Assembly (NCBI RefSeq): GCF_020514235.1
Contig: NZ_VTLB01000001.1
Location: 310,001 to 374,000 of the forward strand
Length of the DNA: 64,000 bases
Source of the DNA: Synechococcus sp. MU1617
Lineage (GTDB): Bacteria > Cyanobacteriota > Cyanobacteriia > PCC-6307 > Cyanobiaceae
Direction of reading: 5' to 3'
The notes beneath the pieces were generated by a model that made no database searches, had not been told where the DNA came from, and worked only from the letters and a program-made list of their open reading frames with translations. This document shows positions 23,278 through 31,485 of this stretch, piece after piece. The stretch's first letter is position 1, and each line of letters starts with the position of its first letter. The translations under genes and the position numbers were made by a program.

Positions 23278-23868
23278 ATGACCCAACCCACGACACCCGC
23301 TCCAGGAGAAGACAGCAAGGGCTTCTGGCGCAATCTGATTCTCTGGGCCCTGCTGGCACTGCTGCTGCGCTGGCTGGTCGTGGAACCGCGCTGGATTCCC
23401 TCCGGCTCGATGCTGCCCACCCTGCAGCTGCAGGACCGCATCCTGGTGGAGAAGGTGAGGCCCCGCCTGGCCCGCAGCCGCCACGGCCATCTGCACCGAG
23501 GCGATGTGGTGGTGTTCGCCCCTCCCGAGCAGCTCGTGGCCGCTGGCTACGACGCATCCGCTGCTCTGATCAAGCGGGTGGTGGGGCTTCCTGGCGATCA
23601 GCTGGTCGTGCACGACGGCAAGCTGTTCCGCAACGGCGAAAAGGCAGCAGAACCCTGGTTGGCGGAACCGATCAACTACGACATGGCTCCGATCACCGTG
23701 CCGGCGGACCAACTGTGGGTGATGGGGGACAACCGCAATGCCAGCCTTGATTCCCATCTCTGGGGATCACTGCCAGAGACCAATGTGCTGGGCACGGCGG
23801 TCTGGCGGTATTGGCCGCTGCAGAGGTTCGGTCCGTTACGGATCACCGACAGCCGCGATGGCGGTTGA
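23278..23868 (+). CDS. lepB: Signal peptidase I
   Basis: A 196-residue S26A leader peptidase. One N-terminal membrane helix (about residues 20-36), then PSGSMLPTLQLQDRILVEK with the catalytic serine, LIKRVVGLPGDQL with the catalytic lysine, and WVMGDNRNASLDSHLWG (box E). It cleaves Sec and Tat signal peptides on the outer face of the inner or thylakoid membrane. The ATG at 23278 matches family length. Confidence 0.95.
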   Translation: MTQPTTPAPGEDSKGFWRNLILWALLALLLRWLVVEPRWIPSGSMLPTLQLQDRILVEKVRPRLARSRHGHLHRGDVVVFAPPEQLVAAGYDASAALIKRVVGLPGDQLVVHDGKLFRNGEKAAEPWLAEPINYDMAPITVPADQLWVMGDNRNASLDSHLWGSLPETNVLGTAVWRYWPLQRFGPLRITDSRDGG

Positions 23869-23897
23869 TGCCAATGGGCTGCGTTAGGGTCGGGTTC

Positions 23898-23912
23898 GTG
23901 ATGTAGATCACA
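23898..23912. promoter_or_regulatory. Candidate CRP-family binding site
   Basis: GTGATGTAGATCACA is a 5-bp dyad (GTGAT/ATCAC) with four bases between, close to the CRP consensus TGTGA-N6-TCACA. It ends six bases before the ATG of the DUF760 gene, so binding there would block translation-region transcription. Pattern match only. Confidence 0.35.
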
Positions 23913-23917
23913 GTCGA

Positions 23918-24271
23918 ATGTTTAACCCCGAGTTTCTGACAACTGACAGCAGTGAGGGTCACGCGGGGAACAGCCTGATCCAGTACTTGCAGGAGCAGTC
24001 ACCAGACACCCTGCAGCGGGTCGCCAAATCAGCAAGCAACGATATTCAAGACATCATTCGCCACAACGTTCAGGGGCTGCTGGGAATGCTTCCCGGCGAG
24101 CACTTTGAGGTGAAGGTGACAGCCAACCGCGACAACCTCGCCAACATGCTTGCCTCGGCAATGATGACCGGCTATTTCCTGCGCCAGATGGAACAACGCA
24201 AGGAGCTCGAGGAAACCCTGTTCGCTGACGAACAGATGGCAATCGAGCCGGAAGACGAACTCAAGCTTTGA
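23918..24271 (+). CDS. DUF760 family protein
   Basis: A 117-residue acidic protein of the DUF760 family, conserved in cyanobacteria and plants. Typical stretches are NSLIQYLQEQSPDTLQRVAK, IIRHNVQGLLGMLPGEHF and NLANMLASAMMTGYFLRQME. Plant relatives are linked to chloroplast proteins of unclear role. Its 3' end overlaps the convergent DUF4336 gene by 11 bases. Confidence 0.85.
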   Translation: MFNPEFLTTDSSEGHAGNSLIQYLQEQSPDTLQRVAKSASNDIQDIIRHNVQGLLGMLPGEHFEVKVTANRDNLANMLASAMMTGYFLRQMEQRKELEETLFADEQMAIEPEDELKL

Positions 24272-25460
24272 TCACGGGCTGATCTGGCACGACGCCAAGA
24301 TCCAGCAAACGCTGATCGATAGATCCGAGAAACTCCCAGTTCTCTGAACTGGGCGCCCATTCCCGCTGTTGCAATGACTCGAGCAGTTGCTGCACGGTTT
24401 CTGGGGTAAATGTGACCGGCGCGCTGTAGTGAGCCGGCACCAGCCAGCGCAGCTCAGCCAGGCCGCTCAACGCTTGCAGCCAACGCAACAGAGCCTCCTG
24501 GGCCCTGGGCAACACCAACCGCTCAAGCACAGGGGCTACCTGCAACTTGGGCGCTTCTTCGCCGATCAAGCCATCGGCTGCAGCCTGCCAACCAGCCTTC
24601 CAGCGGAAGGGGTAGAGGCCGAAGTGGGCTTTCAGGGAACGAAGCCCGGGCTTGAACGCATCCCGCAGCAACTCCGGCAGCGCAGGCACCTCCAGCGGTT
24701 CCGGCCTCAGGTAGGAGGCAAATAGCACCAGCCGGGCCCAGCCGCGGCGGCGGGCTTCCGCTGAATCACTGAGGGGCTCATCGCCGCGTTCGCGGGCATG
24801 GAACAACAGCGGCGTTGGGTCGAGATCGAACAAAGCCGGGGGATCAGCACTGATGCCCACTAGGGCGTCGGTTACAAGCAGCGCGCCTGACGGGCGATGC
24901 AAACAGGAGACTTCCTGGAAGCGGCCCACGCCAAGGTCCAGCGGTCCTAGGGAGAACCACTCACAAACATCGCCGTGGGGGACGCCATCGTCGAACAACA
25001 CCTTGGTGCGACCTGCCGGAACGCCCAGCCAAGCCAGGGGCAACTGCACCGGGAAACTCCACTGGCCCGGACACACCCAGATGTCCGCATCCAGGAAGGC
25101 GCGTGCCAGGGGACCAAGGGGAAGCTTGTGCTCCAAACCAGAGGCGGTGGGCAGCACGATCGAGCGCACCGGACCGTGCTGTTGTTCCAGCTCGGAAATG
25201 GCTTGGCGAACCTCACCGGTGGGCGGCAGAGGGTTCACCAACATCAAGCCACCAGGAACCTTGGCCACGGTGAGCCGCACCGGCACGGCCACGTAATAGA
25301 CACCCTGCAGCTGCTCCAGGCTCCAGAGCTGACCAGGGATCAGCTCACTCAGCAGCGTGCGGCGACGGCCATAGGGATAAAGCGGCAGCAGCGGCCACCA
25401 AGGCCAGCGTTGGTCGGCTGGCGAGATGCCCTCAGTTGCACTCAGATCACTTGCCATCAC
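24261..25460 (-). CDS. DUF4336 domain-containing protein
   Basis: A 399-residue protein of the DUF4336 family, common in cyanobacteria and plants and distantly metallo-beta-lactamase-like. WPWWPLLPLYPYGRRRTLLSELIPGQLWSLEQLQG is the family N-terminal region in pieces, followed by VLPTASGLEHKLPLG and VCPGQWSFPVQLPL. No signal peptide. Its promoter region borders the proposed left end of the mobile element. Confidence 0.82.
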   Translation of the reverse strand: MMASDLSATEGISPADQRWPWWPLLPLYPYGRRRTLLSELIPGQLWSLEQLQGVYYVAVPVRLTVAKVPGGLMLVNPLPPTGEVRQAISELEQQHGPVRSIVLPTASGLEHKLPLGPLARAFLDADIWVCPGQWSFPVQLPLAWLGVPAGRTKVLFDDGVPHGDVCEWFSLGPLDLGVGRFQEVSCLHRPSGALLVTDALVGISADPPALFDLDPTPLLFHARERGDEPLSDSAEARRRGWARLVLFASYLRPEPLEVPALPELLRDAFKPGLRSLKAHFGLYPFRWKAGWQAAADGLIGEEAPKLQVAPVLERLVLPRAQEALLRWLQALSGLAELRWLVPAHYSAPVTFTPETVQQLLESLQQREWAPSSENWEFLGSIDQRLLDLGVVPDQPVIKA

Positions 25461-25487
25461 TCAAATTGACTGTTCCGTTGTTCCAGG

Positions 25488-25541
25488 TTGTGCAAGTGGG
25501 CATAACCTTGTGCAAGTGGTTTTAGGGACAAATTAGGGATA
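25488..25541. repeat. Left att-like repeat of mobile element
   Basis: TTGTGCAAGTGG occurs twice (25488-25499 and 25508-25519) with a 20-bp period, followed by AGGGACA (25524) and AGGGATA (25535) with an 11-bp period. The reverse complement of 25491-25518 matches the repeat at 33045-33072 at 21 of 28 positions by hand alignment. It lies 31 bases before the integrase start. Confidence 0.55.
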
Positions 25542-25571
25542 AAATAGGCAGACAAGCCGCCCTGTCCCTAG

Positions 25572-26795
25572 ATGACAGACACCACTGGGCAACGCCGAAA
25601 CAGCGCAAGGCTGAAGCAGCTCTCCCAGTATCTCCGGACCGTTCATTCAGAGCGGTATGGCCTATCTCTCAGGCGCAAAAGCAGACCTAACGGTCAGGAG
25701 CTGATCTACCTCTCGTTCAGGACGCGACCTGATGGGGGGGGAGATCAGAAGTGGCTGAAACTCAATGCGTCCTATGAGGACACAGACCTCGCTATTTCGC
25801 GTGCCATCGATCAGGCCTTAGCCGACTTCGACAGCAACGTCAAAAGGAATGCGGGTGGTCCTGTTGGTAGCTCACTTGGTGTCTATCAAAGACAGGCTTT
25901 AAGCCGCATCGAAACAGACGGGAACTCTGAGAAGCACGCTGCTCGTCGTGTGAAGTGGCTTAAGAGCTGCGTTCAGTGGCTCTCCGAAAACAACGGCAGG
26001 GCTACGAGCCGAGAGGATCTGCTGCGTTGGATCGCAAGTTGGCCAGCAGAAGCGAGAAGTCGTCGCGATGCCATCTCCTCTGCATGCCTGATCTTCGGGA
26101 TCGCGACAGATGGCAAGCAACTCAACCCAGGCAAAGAGTTTGCTTACCAAGAACCCCAGGCAGGGCAGGGACGACCGATTGATCCTGAAGAGGTACAGCG
26201 CGTCATCTTGAAACTCTGGGATCGAGCTGAAACCTCTGAGCTTGCTCATGCAGCCGCATGGCTGACGTCTTGGGTTGCTCTCACCGGTGCTCGTGGCGCG
26301 ATGGTGATGGCCTCACAACTGTTGTGGACTCCTCCAGGAAGGGTGGAAGTAGTCGTTGGGGGTTATGTGGAATGCCGTGATAGCAAAAGGGGTAGGAATC
26401 GGCAGGCACAACTCTGTCCTTCATGGAAAGAGCTTCTTGAAGCCGTTGGGATTGAAAAACTGAGCACTCCTCCGCAACGCCTCCGAGATGCCGCCAGTCC
26501 ATGGAATGAGAAACCCAACCAAGAACAACAGAGGAGAACAGAACAAGAGCTCAACGCCATTCATGGCTGGATCTGGCGAGAATTCTCAGAAGAGCGCGGA
26601 TTGAGAGCTGATCGCGATTTCATCGGGCTACGCACTCTTCGGCACAACGCTGCGCGACGACTGCTGGAGGTGAAACAGCTCGACCTTCTACAGATTGCAG
26701 GTCTTCTCTCAACATCTGAGGACATGCTCAGGAGGACGTATTCCGACCATCACCGCTTCCGCTCGAACGAGATCATCAGAGAGGTCTTCGGGTAG
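25572..26795 (+). CDS. Tyrosine recombinase / phage-type integrase
   Basis: A 407-residue site-specific recombinase. The N-terminal 170 residues form a SAM-like core-binding region (NGRATSREDLLRWIASWPAE). The catalytic domain has the first arginine in VALTGARGAMV, box II as RTLRHNAARRLLEVKQLD, and the nucleophile tyrosine in LRRTYSDHHRF. The first box II His is replaced by Arg in the TLRHN motif, and the usual LGH is LLSTSED, so it is a divergent member. The element it presumably mobilises extends downstream. It directly follows an att-like repeat. Confidence 0.85.
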   Translation: MTDTTGQRRNSARLKQLSQYLRTVHSERYGLSLRRKSRPNGQELIYLSFRTRPDGGGDQKWLKLNASYEDTDLAISRAIDQALADFDSNVKRNAGGPVGSSLGVYQRQALSRIETDGNSEKHAARRVKWLKSCVQWLSENNGRATSREDLLRWIASWPAEARSRRDAISSACLIFGIATDGKQLNPGKEFAYQEPQAGQGRPIDPEEVQRVILKLWDRAETSELAHAAAWLTSWVALTGARGAMVMASQLLWTPPGRVEVVVGGYVECRDSKRGRNRQAQLCPSWKELLEAVGIEKLSTPPQRLRDAASPWNEKPNQEQQRRTEQELNAIHGWIWREFSEERGLRADRDFIGLRTLRHNAARRLLEVKQLDLLQIAGLLSTSEDMLRRTYSDHHRFRSNEIIREVFG

Positions 26796-26817
26796 ATCTC
26801 TGAGTTCAATAAAGGCT

Positions 26818-27126
26818 ATGAAAGAAATCTCCAACGAAGATCTGAGAGTCATCCAGATTCCTGATCCTGAAAGTGGCAGTGATCGATGGATCCACTTCGC
26901 ACACACCATTAACGGCTACGAAGTTGACCCATTGATCAAGCAGACAGATCAACGCTCTTCTATTCACACTGCACGAACACTTACTGAACTTCGATGCGCC
27001 TTATTCCATCTCGCGAGAGCCGATCGATGGCAGGGAGCTACAGCGCCTGTGCCGGGCCTTGAGGAAGATGTTGAGACGCTCCTACGGAAGATTCGCGCAA
27101 AAGTTGCTGCGGGCGAACTGGAATAG
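26818..27126 (+). CDS. Hypothetical protein of mobile element
   Basis: A 102-residue protein starting at ATG 26818 with AAAGG just upstream, 22 bases after the integrase stop. It reads as a soluble, acidic, helix-rich protein (IPDPESGSDRWIHFAHTING, LRKIRAKVAAGELE). I recognise no family. Position implies co-transcription with the integrase. Confidence 0.6.
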   Translation: MKEISNEDLRVIQIPDPESGSDRWIHFAHTINGYEVDPLIKQTDQRSSIHTARTLTELRCALFHLARADRWQGATAPVPGLEEDVETLLRKIRAKVAAGELE

Positions 27127-27202
27127 AGGCTTGCCAAGCCACTTAAAAGACAGCAATCACTGTGGCAAGTCTCATTTTGTCCCTGAAATGGCACTCAGGC
27201 CG

Positions 27203-27403
27203 TCACAGACGCCCCAATGTCATCAGAACTGCTTCTTGATTCCAGAGGAATTCGCCGCGCGGTGACAACGGGTTGATCTTGCGGCGGTGAAGCCCATCCC
27301 GAAGAAGACCTGCCCTGAGCATGTTCCCAAGAGTGTTGCGATGCACCCCGAGACAAGAGGTCAACTCTCTTGTACGCATCCAAGTAATCGGAGTGTTCGA
27401 CAT
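27203..27403 (-). CDS. Small helix-turn-helix protein (excisionase/AlpA-like)
   Basis: A 66-residue protein with a winged-HTH pattern: TRELTSCLGVHRNTLGNMLR recognition region followed by SPRGEFLWNQEAVLMTL. Size, fold and position beside an integrase suggest a recombination directionality factor or regulator. ATG at 27403 is used; an in-frame TTG lies nine bases upstream. Opposite strand to the integrase. Confidence 0.65.
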   Translation of the reverse strand: MSNTPITWMRTRELTSCLGVHRNTLGNMLRAGLLRDGLHRRKINPLSPRGEFLWNQEAVLMTLGRL

Positions 27404-27541
27404 GTGAATCAACCATCTACTACAAACTACCCGTGTTGATCGAAGGAGCTGAAAGTGAAGCCATCAGCGAACTTAGTTGTGTCTTCTCACCTTTGCGGAT
27501 AATCGCCTGCAACTCAGGTGATATTCAGGATTCGCATCAGC

Positions 27542-28021
27542 TCAGTTGTCATTCAAAAGCTCAGATATTCCGAGCGCCGTTGCCTCGATGTTCATTGAAC
27601 CCTCTACTGCTTTGCAGATTGCGGCAATCACGGAAGGTAGCTCTCGTCCATGGAGGACAGTGCCGGCCTCGAGATGGTGCTTCAAGCTGCGCTCGACCAA
27701 GGCAAGCAGCTCGTCCGCTCGTTCTGCAACGGTTCGTGCTCTTGCGAGCTGTTCTTGTCTAAAGGTCTCGAGCTGTTCCTCATATCGCTCGAGCTCTGCT
27801 TCAGTTCGTGCTTCTGAGACTGTCTTCAGCTGCCCTGAGTCGTAGTCAGCTAGGCGCTCACTCCAGTTCCAATGATCCGCTCGTCGGCGAAGGGTTGACT
27901 CAGAGCAACCCACGACAACTGCTGTCTGCCTGAACTGACGAGCAGGTCCAAATTCCCGGTGCACAAGGAGCTGCTCGAAGGAATCTGCGGGCTCGCCGGG
28001 AAGCTGGGGAAAGGAGGTCAT
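27542..28021 (-). CDS. HTH protein resembling phage terminase small subunit
   Basis: A 159-residue protein. Residues 15-65 form an HTH-like region (VVGCSESTLRRRADHWNWSERLADYDS) of the type seen at the N-terminus of many phage TerS proteins, followed by a charged coiled coil (about 65-115, EAELERYEEQLETFRQEQLA) suited to oligomerisation. No large terminase, portal or capsid gene is in the element, so if this is TerS it would act on a helper phage's packaging machinery, as in phage satellites. A plain DNA-binding regulator is the alternative. Confidence 0.5.
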   Translation of the reverse strand: MTSFPQLPGEPADSFEQLLVHREFGPARQFRQTAVVVGCSESTLRRRADHWNWSERLADYDSGQLKTVSEARTEAELERYEEQLETFRQEQLARARTVAERADELLALVERSLKHHLEAGTVLHGRELPSVIAAICKAVEGSMNIEATALGISELLNDN

Positions 28022-28153
28022 CGTTAGCTGCTCTTTCCTTGAGGGTTCCAATAAGCGTCAGAGAGACCTAAACGGCTTCAACTACATCTCGATCTAAAAG
28101 CAAAGAGAAGCTCAAGTAACCCCCAGTAATTTGAAGAATCAGCTCTCTAGTCG

Positions 28154-31114
28154 TTGGTAAGCAAATCACGTCCTCACAACTCCTCTGATCGGCAAGGTGG
28201 TCATCAGAGACTTGGTAAGCCCGGATATGACTCTCAGAAAGTCCAGGCAGAAATCAGGCGAATTCCCGAATTTCTTGAAGCGATAGGCATTAAGGCATCG
28301 GAGGTATGTCTCACGCTCTATGGCGGAGATGGCGGCAACTGGCACTGGCAAAAGGTTGATGGTGCAACCCACTGCAGGCCTGTCGATATCAATCTGATCC
28401 AGGAACAAATTCTGGACTGGTCAATTGATGGATTCCATCGTCAGGGTCACCAACTCGGTTTTTACCCGATGTTTGGCGGCAGCACCAAGGCGCAGTCACA
28501 GGGCTCGCCGTGCCTCAAGGTTGAGTGCGACATGCTGCCAAAGGATCAGCAACTTGCAGTGCTGCGGGCCTTCGAGCACACCTACGACGTCCGCTTCACG
28601 ATCGTCGACACAGGAGGTAAATCGCTTCATGCCTATCTCTCAATAAATGAGGTCATCACCGTGGAGCGCTATCAGCTGGTGTGCCGGTGCTTCCACGAAC
28701 GGCTAGTAGATGTGGCTCGCATAGACGACATCCACTACAAGGCCGACGACGCCGTAAGCCGAATCACTCAAGCCATGCGGCTGCCTGGTGCAATTCATAA
28801 GAAGACCGGAGAAGTCGCCACAGTGCTGCAACTCGGCAAGCAATGCTCCCTCGAGCAGATCGAGTGTGGCCCTAAGGATGTCGATGACTTCCGAAAAGAG
28901 TCGACCACCCGGCGAGCAGTCGCTTGCACTTGCACCGCTGGCCGTGTCCTCGGTTACGAGGGCGACGAGGCCATGCAAATCCTCGCGACGATTGCTCAGG
29001 TCTGGGACAAGCGCATTCCAGGTGAGGCCACTTATCCGAAGGTTCTGCCACTGGTCGCCAATCTCACATCTGTTTTAGGAGCCGAACAAGCCGCCCAGCT
29101 CCTCTACGACCAAGGCCATTACGACAAGGTCGGTGAGCATGACCTCAAGGGCCTATTGGAGTGGTGCTCGTCGTTTGTAGAGCCAGTAAATCCAGCAGAT
29201 GCCACTGCGCGGCTCATCTCGATGGCCGCTACCAGGTACGGCTGGGAACGTCCCAGGGCCTCCACCTCAATCGTTGCTGACCCCGCTACAGAGCTCATCA
29301 ACAGTGAGGAGGAGCTACGGGCAACTCTCAAGGGACGATCGATCCTGACCAACTGCCGGACCGGGAAGGGCAAGTCAAAGCAAGCCCTCGGGGAGGCAGT
29401 CGACATGCACCGGGAAAGCCGCCAGCGGAATGGTGATCGCTCGAAGTTCTCTGTTGGCTGCATCAGCCCCCGTCGAACAATCAACGCACAGAACGCTCAG
29501 ATCACAGGTGGCCGCGACGTTTCCACAGGTCGCGGGTCTCTAGAGGACTTCTACATAGCCTGCCTCCAGTCTTGGGGTTTAGATCACAAGCGCCATGGCA
29601 ACGAGCTGCTCTGGCGCGACGGTGTCATGCCAGCAGCAGGGTTGTTGATCATCGACGAGCTCCGCCAGGTAATGGAGGCCGTGTTGTTAGGCAAGGCTGG
29701 GCCAGGGGAGTTCTGGGGGTCGCCTGGGGAGCGCGTTGAGACGTTCTGTCGGTTGGTCTGGACAATCCGCAACGCCGCCCAGGTCTACGGGATGGATGCT
29801 CAGCTAGGCGCACCTGAGATCGACTTCATAAACAGCGTCCGCGAGGTAAATAGGTCTCTGCCTGTGATCGGCAACCCAAGGGAAGAAAACGGCGGGGTGT
29901 TCCGCTGGACGAACAAGCAGAACATCTGGAGAGCAGCGCTACTGGAGACGATTCAGGACGCCGATAGAACAAAGCCTGTACTGGTTGTCACGGGCGCTAA
30001 GGGGGAGGAGAAAGACGACTCCACTAGGGGCATATCTGCCTGGGCACTTAAGCGTTTCATCGAAATCGAGACAGCCGAGGAGATCACTTCACCCCAGCTG
30101 GACCATCCGGTGACCTTCTCACGTTTGCATGTTGTCGTAATCGACAGCCTCAATAAAGACGAGACCGAGCAGCGGAAGATCCTGATGGAGAAAGACATGG
30201 GCATCGCGGACGTCGTCATTGTCACGCCCGTCGCTCAGTCGGGTTTCTCCTTTATCGGTGACTTCCATCAAGTCGGCTTCGTTGCTGGTGGCCTGACTCT
30301 GCCGCCAAACTGCGTCTCGCAAGGCGCGCGCAGAGAGCGGACCCTGGGGACTTGCTATGGCTACCTGCCTCGCACCGAGGTCGACCAGAGCTGTCCGTTC
30401 TTCACTTCAGATCCAGAGGAGAATGCCAAGGTCATCCATAAGGCGTTGCTCGAACATGACCGCGACATCAACACCCTTGGCCCGGTCGAGGAGCTGATGA
30501 TCGCTACATCACTCGCCTATTACGAGCGGTCGATCACAGAACTTGCGTTGTTCACTGACTATGCCTTGGCGTACTTACATCAAGACGGTTGGACCTTAGA
30601 AGCATTAGGCGATTTTGAGCACGGTCAGAGGGGACGTAAACGGGTCGCCAAAGTAGCCAATATTCTGGGAATGACACCCTTTGAGGAGCTGTCACCTGTC
30701 AAGCAGCTGATTCTTAAGGGTCTGATTGGTCTATTGAACGCGGAAGAAGTCGCAGCCATTGAACGCAAGGCAGTTGGCGGTGGCCTCGTTGATCTGGTCG
30801 GAGCCAACGCAGCCAAGGTCGTTGATCTCTTGCAGCGCTCAGGGTTAGTTCAGCTATGTGACGGGACGCCTAGACCCAAGAACGACCCCCAGATCGTTGC
30901 CTGTGGTCAGGTTCTGCAGTCACCAGAGGCAATAGAGCTGTTTAAGCGGTCCAGCACTCTCCAAGTTCGGGCCAGTCGCTCAAAGCACAAAGCAGCCAAC
31001 GCGGTAAAAGCCATTGGCGTCATCGTCAAACAGCTCGGTGGCCAATGGAAGCGCTGCGGAGACGGTCGGTCCAAGATTCTGGGGGAATTACCGCTACCTA
31101 AACAATGCCGTTAA
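28154..31114 (+). CDS. Large primase/helicase-like replication protein, CyRepA1-like
   Basis: A 986-residue protein. The N-terminal third (about 50-260) resembles an archaeo-eukaryotic primase-like region (LKVECDMLPKDQQL, VRFTIVDTGGKSLHAYLS, DDAVSRITQAMRLPGAIHK). A helicase core follows: Walker A-like NCRTGKGKSKQALGEAV near 395, Walker B LLIIDELRQVMEA near 497, and late motifs VTPVAQSGFSFIGDFHQVG and VSQGARRERTLG. This order recalls cyanobacterial plasmid replication proteins (CyRepA1) and virus-satellite primase-helicases. Start is TTG at 28154; no ATG is nearby. It ends at a strong terminator. Confidence 0.7.
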   Translation: MVSKSRPHNSSDRQGGHQRLGKPGYDSQKVQAEIRRIPEFLEAIGIKASEVCLTLYGGDGGNWHWQKVDGATHCRPVDINLIQEQILDWSIDGFHRQGHQLGFYPMFGGSTKAQSQGSPCLKVECDMLPKDQQLAVLRAFEHTYDVRFTIVDTGGKSLHAYLSINEVITVERYQLVCRCFHERLVDVARIDDIHYKADDAVSRITQAMRLPGAIHKKTGEVATVLQLGKQCSLEQIECGPKDVDDFRKESTTRRAVACTCTAGRVLGYEGDEAMQILATIAQVWDKRIPGEATYPKVLPLVANLTSVLGAEQAAQLLYDQGHYDKVGEHDLKGLLEWCSSFVEPVNPADATARLISMAATRYGWERPRASTSIVADPATELINSEEELRATLKGRSILTNCRTGKGKSKQALGEAVDMHRESRQRNGDRSKFSVGCISPRRTINAQNAQITGGRDVSTGRGSLEDFYIACLQSWGLDHKRHGNELLWRDGVMPAAGLLIIDELRQVMEAVLLGKAGPGEFWGSPGERVETFCRLVWTIRNAAQVYGMDAQLGAPEIDFINSVREVNRSLPVIGNPREENGGVFRWTNKQNIWRAALLETIQDADRTKPVLVVTGAKGEEKDDSTRGISAWALKRFIEIETAEEITSPQLDHPVTFSRLHVVVIDSLNKDETEQRKILMEKDMGIADVVIVTPVAQSGFSFIGDFHQVGFVAGGLTLPPNCVSQGARRERTLGTCYGYLPRTEVDQSCPFFTSDPEENAKVIHKALLEHDRDINTLGPVEELMIATSLAYYERSITELALFTDYALAYLHQDGWTLEALGDFEHGQRGRKRVAKVANILGMTPFEELSPVKQLILKGLIGLLNAEEVAAIERKAVGGGLVDLVGANAAKVVDLLQRSGLVQLCDGTPRPKNDPQIVACGQVLQSPEAIELFKRSSTLQVRASRSKHKAANAVKAIGVIVKQLGGQWKRCGDGRSKILGELPLPKQCR

Positions 31115-31156
31115 GGCAAAACGCTCTATAGAAGACTTGCCTTAAGCGCATTTTTT
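31111..31156 (+). terminator. Rho-independent terminator of the replication gene
   Basis: TTAAGGCAA (31111-31119, including the stop codon) pairs perfectly with TTGCCTTAA (31137-31145); a run of six T follows at 31151-31156. It closes the replication gene and separates it from the amine oxidase cargo. Confidence 0.7.
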
Positions 31157-31485
31157 GAGAGATCGACGTCACCTCACCAGGTACAGGTCCTGCATCACCG
31201 ACGATCAAGCACCGGCATCGCCACCATCCAAGGCAAAACCGTCACACCTAAAACAATCGCTTCTAACCCCAGGCTGCAGTTGCACACACTCCTACCCAGT
31301 TGCAATTAAACATTCTTAAGTGGCAGCACGACGCTTTTCACATCTAAGTATATATTTCAAATATCTCGGAAAAAGTTTTAAGGCAAAAATTATAAATTTG
31401 AGCCCTATTTACGTCATTACTAGAGATGATTGTGTAACTAGAAAATTTTGACAAGCCTATATTGAGATCCGGACTAGTTAGATGG
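31115..31485. other. Noncoding AT-rich spacer before amine oxidase
   Basis: About 370 bases without a supported gene. Beyond the terminator and the middle att-like repeat (31277-31304) it is visibly AT-rich. TTGACA occurs at 31448 but I see no well-spaced -10 partner. It is the promoter region for the amine oxidase gene. Confidence 0.6.
31277..31304. repeat. Middle att-like repeat
   Basis: Two CAGTTGCA boxes (31277 and 31297) with a 20-bp period. The 28 bases match 33045-33072 at 25 of 28 positions in the same orientation. About 18 bases later a stretch ending GTGGCAGCA resembles TTGGCAGCA after the right copy (near 33140). It lacks the AGGGNCA pair. The two direct copies bracket the amine oxidase gene. 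Confidence 0.6.

Noticed and set aside
31113-31240. Direct repeat AAGGCAAAAC at 31113 and about 31230 as a possible att core
   Set aside because: Only ten bases, and the first copy is part of the terminator stem; the 28-bp double-box repeat is a stronger candidate.
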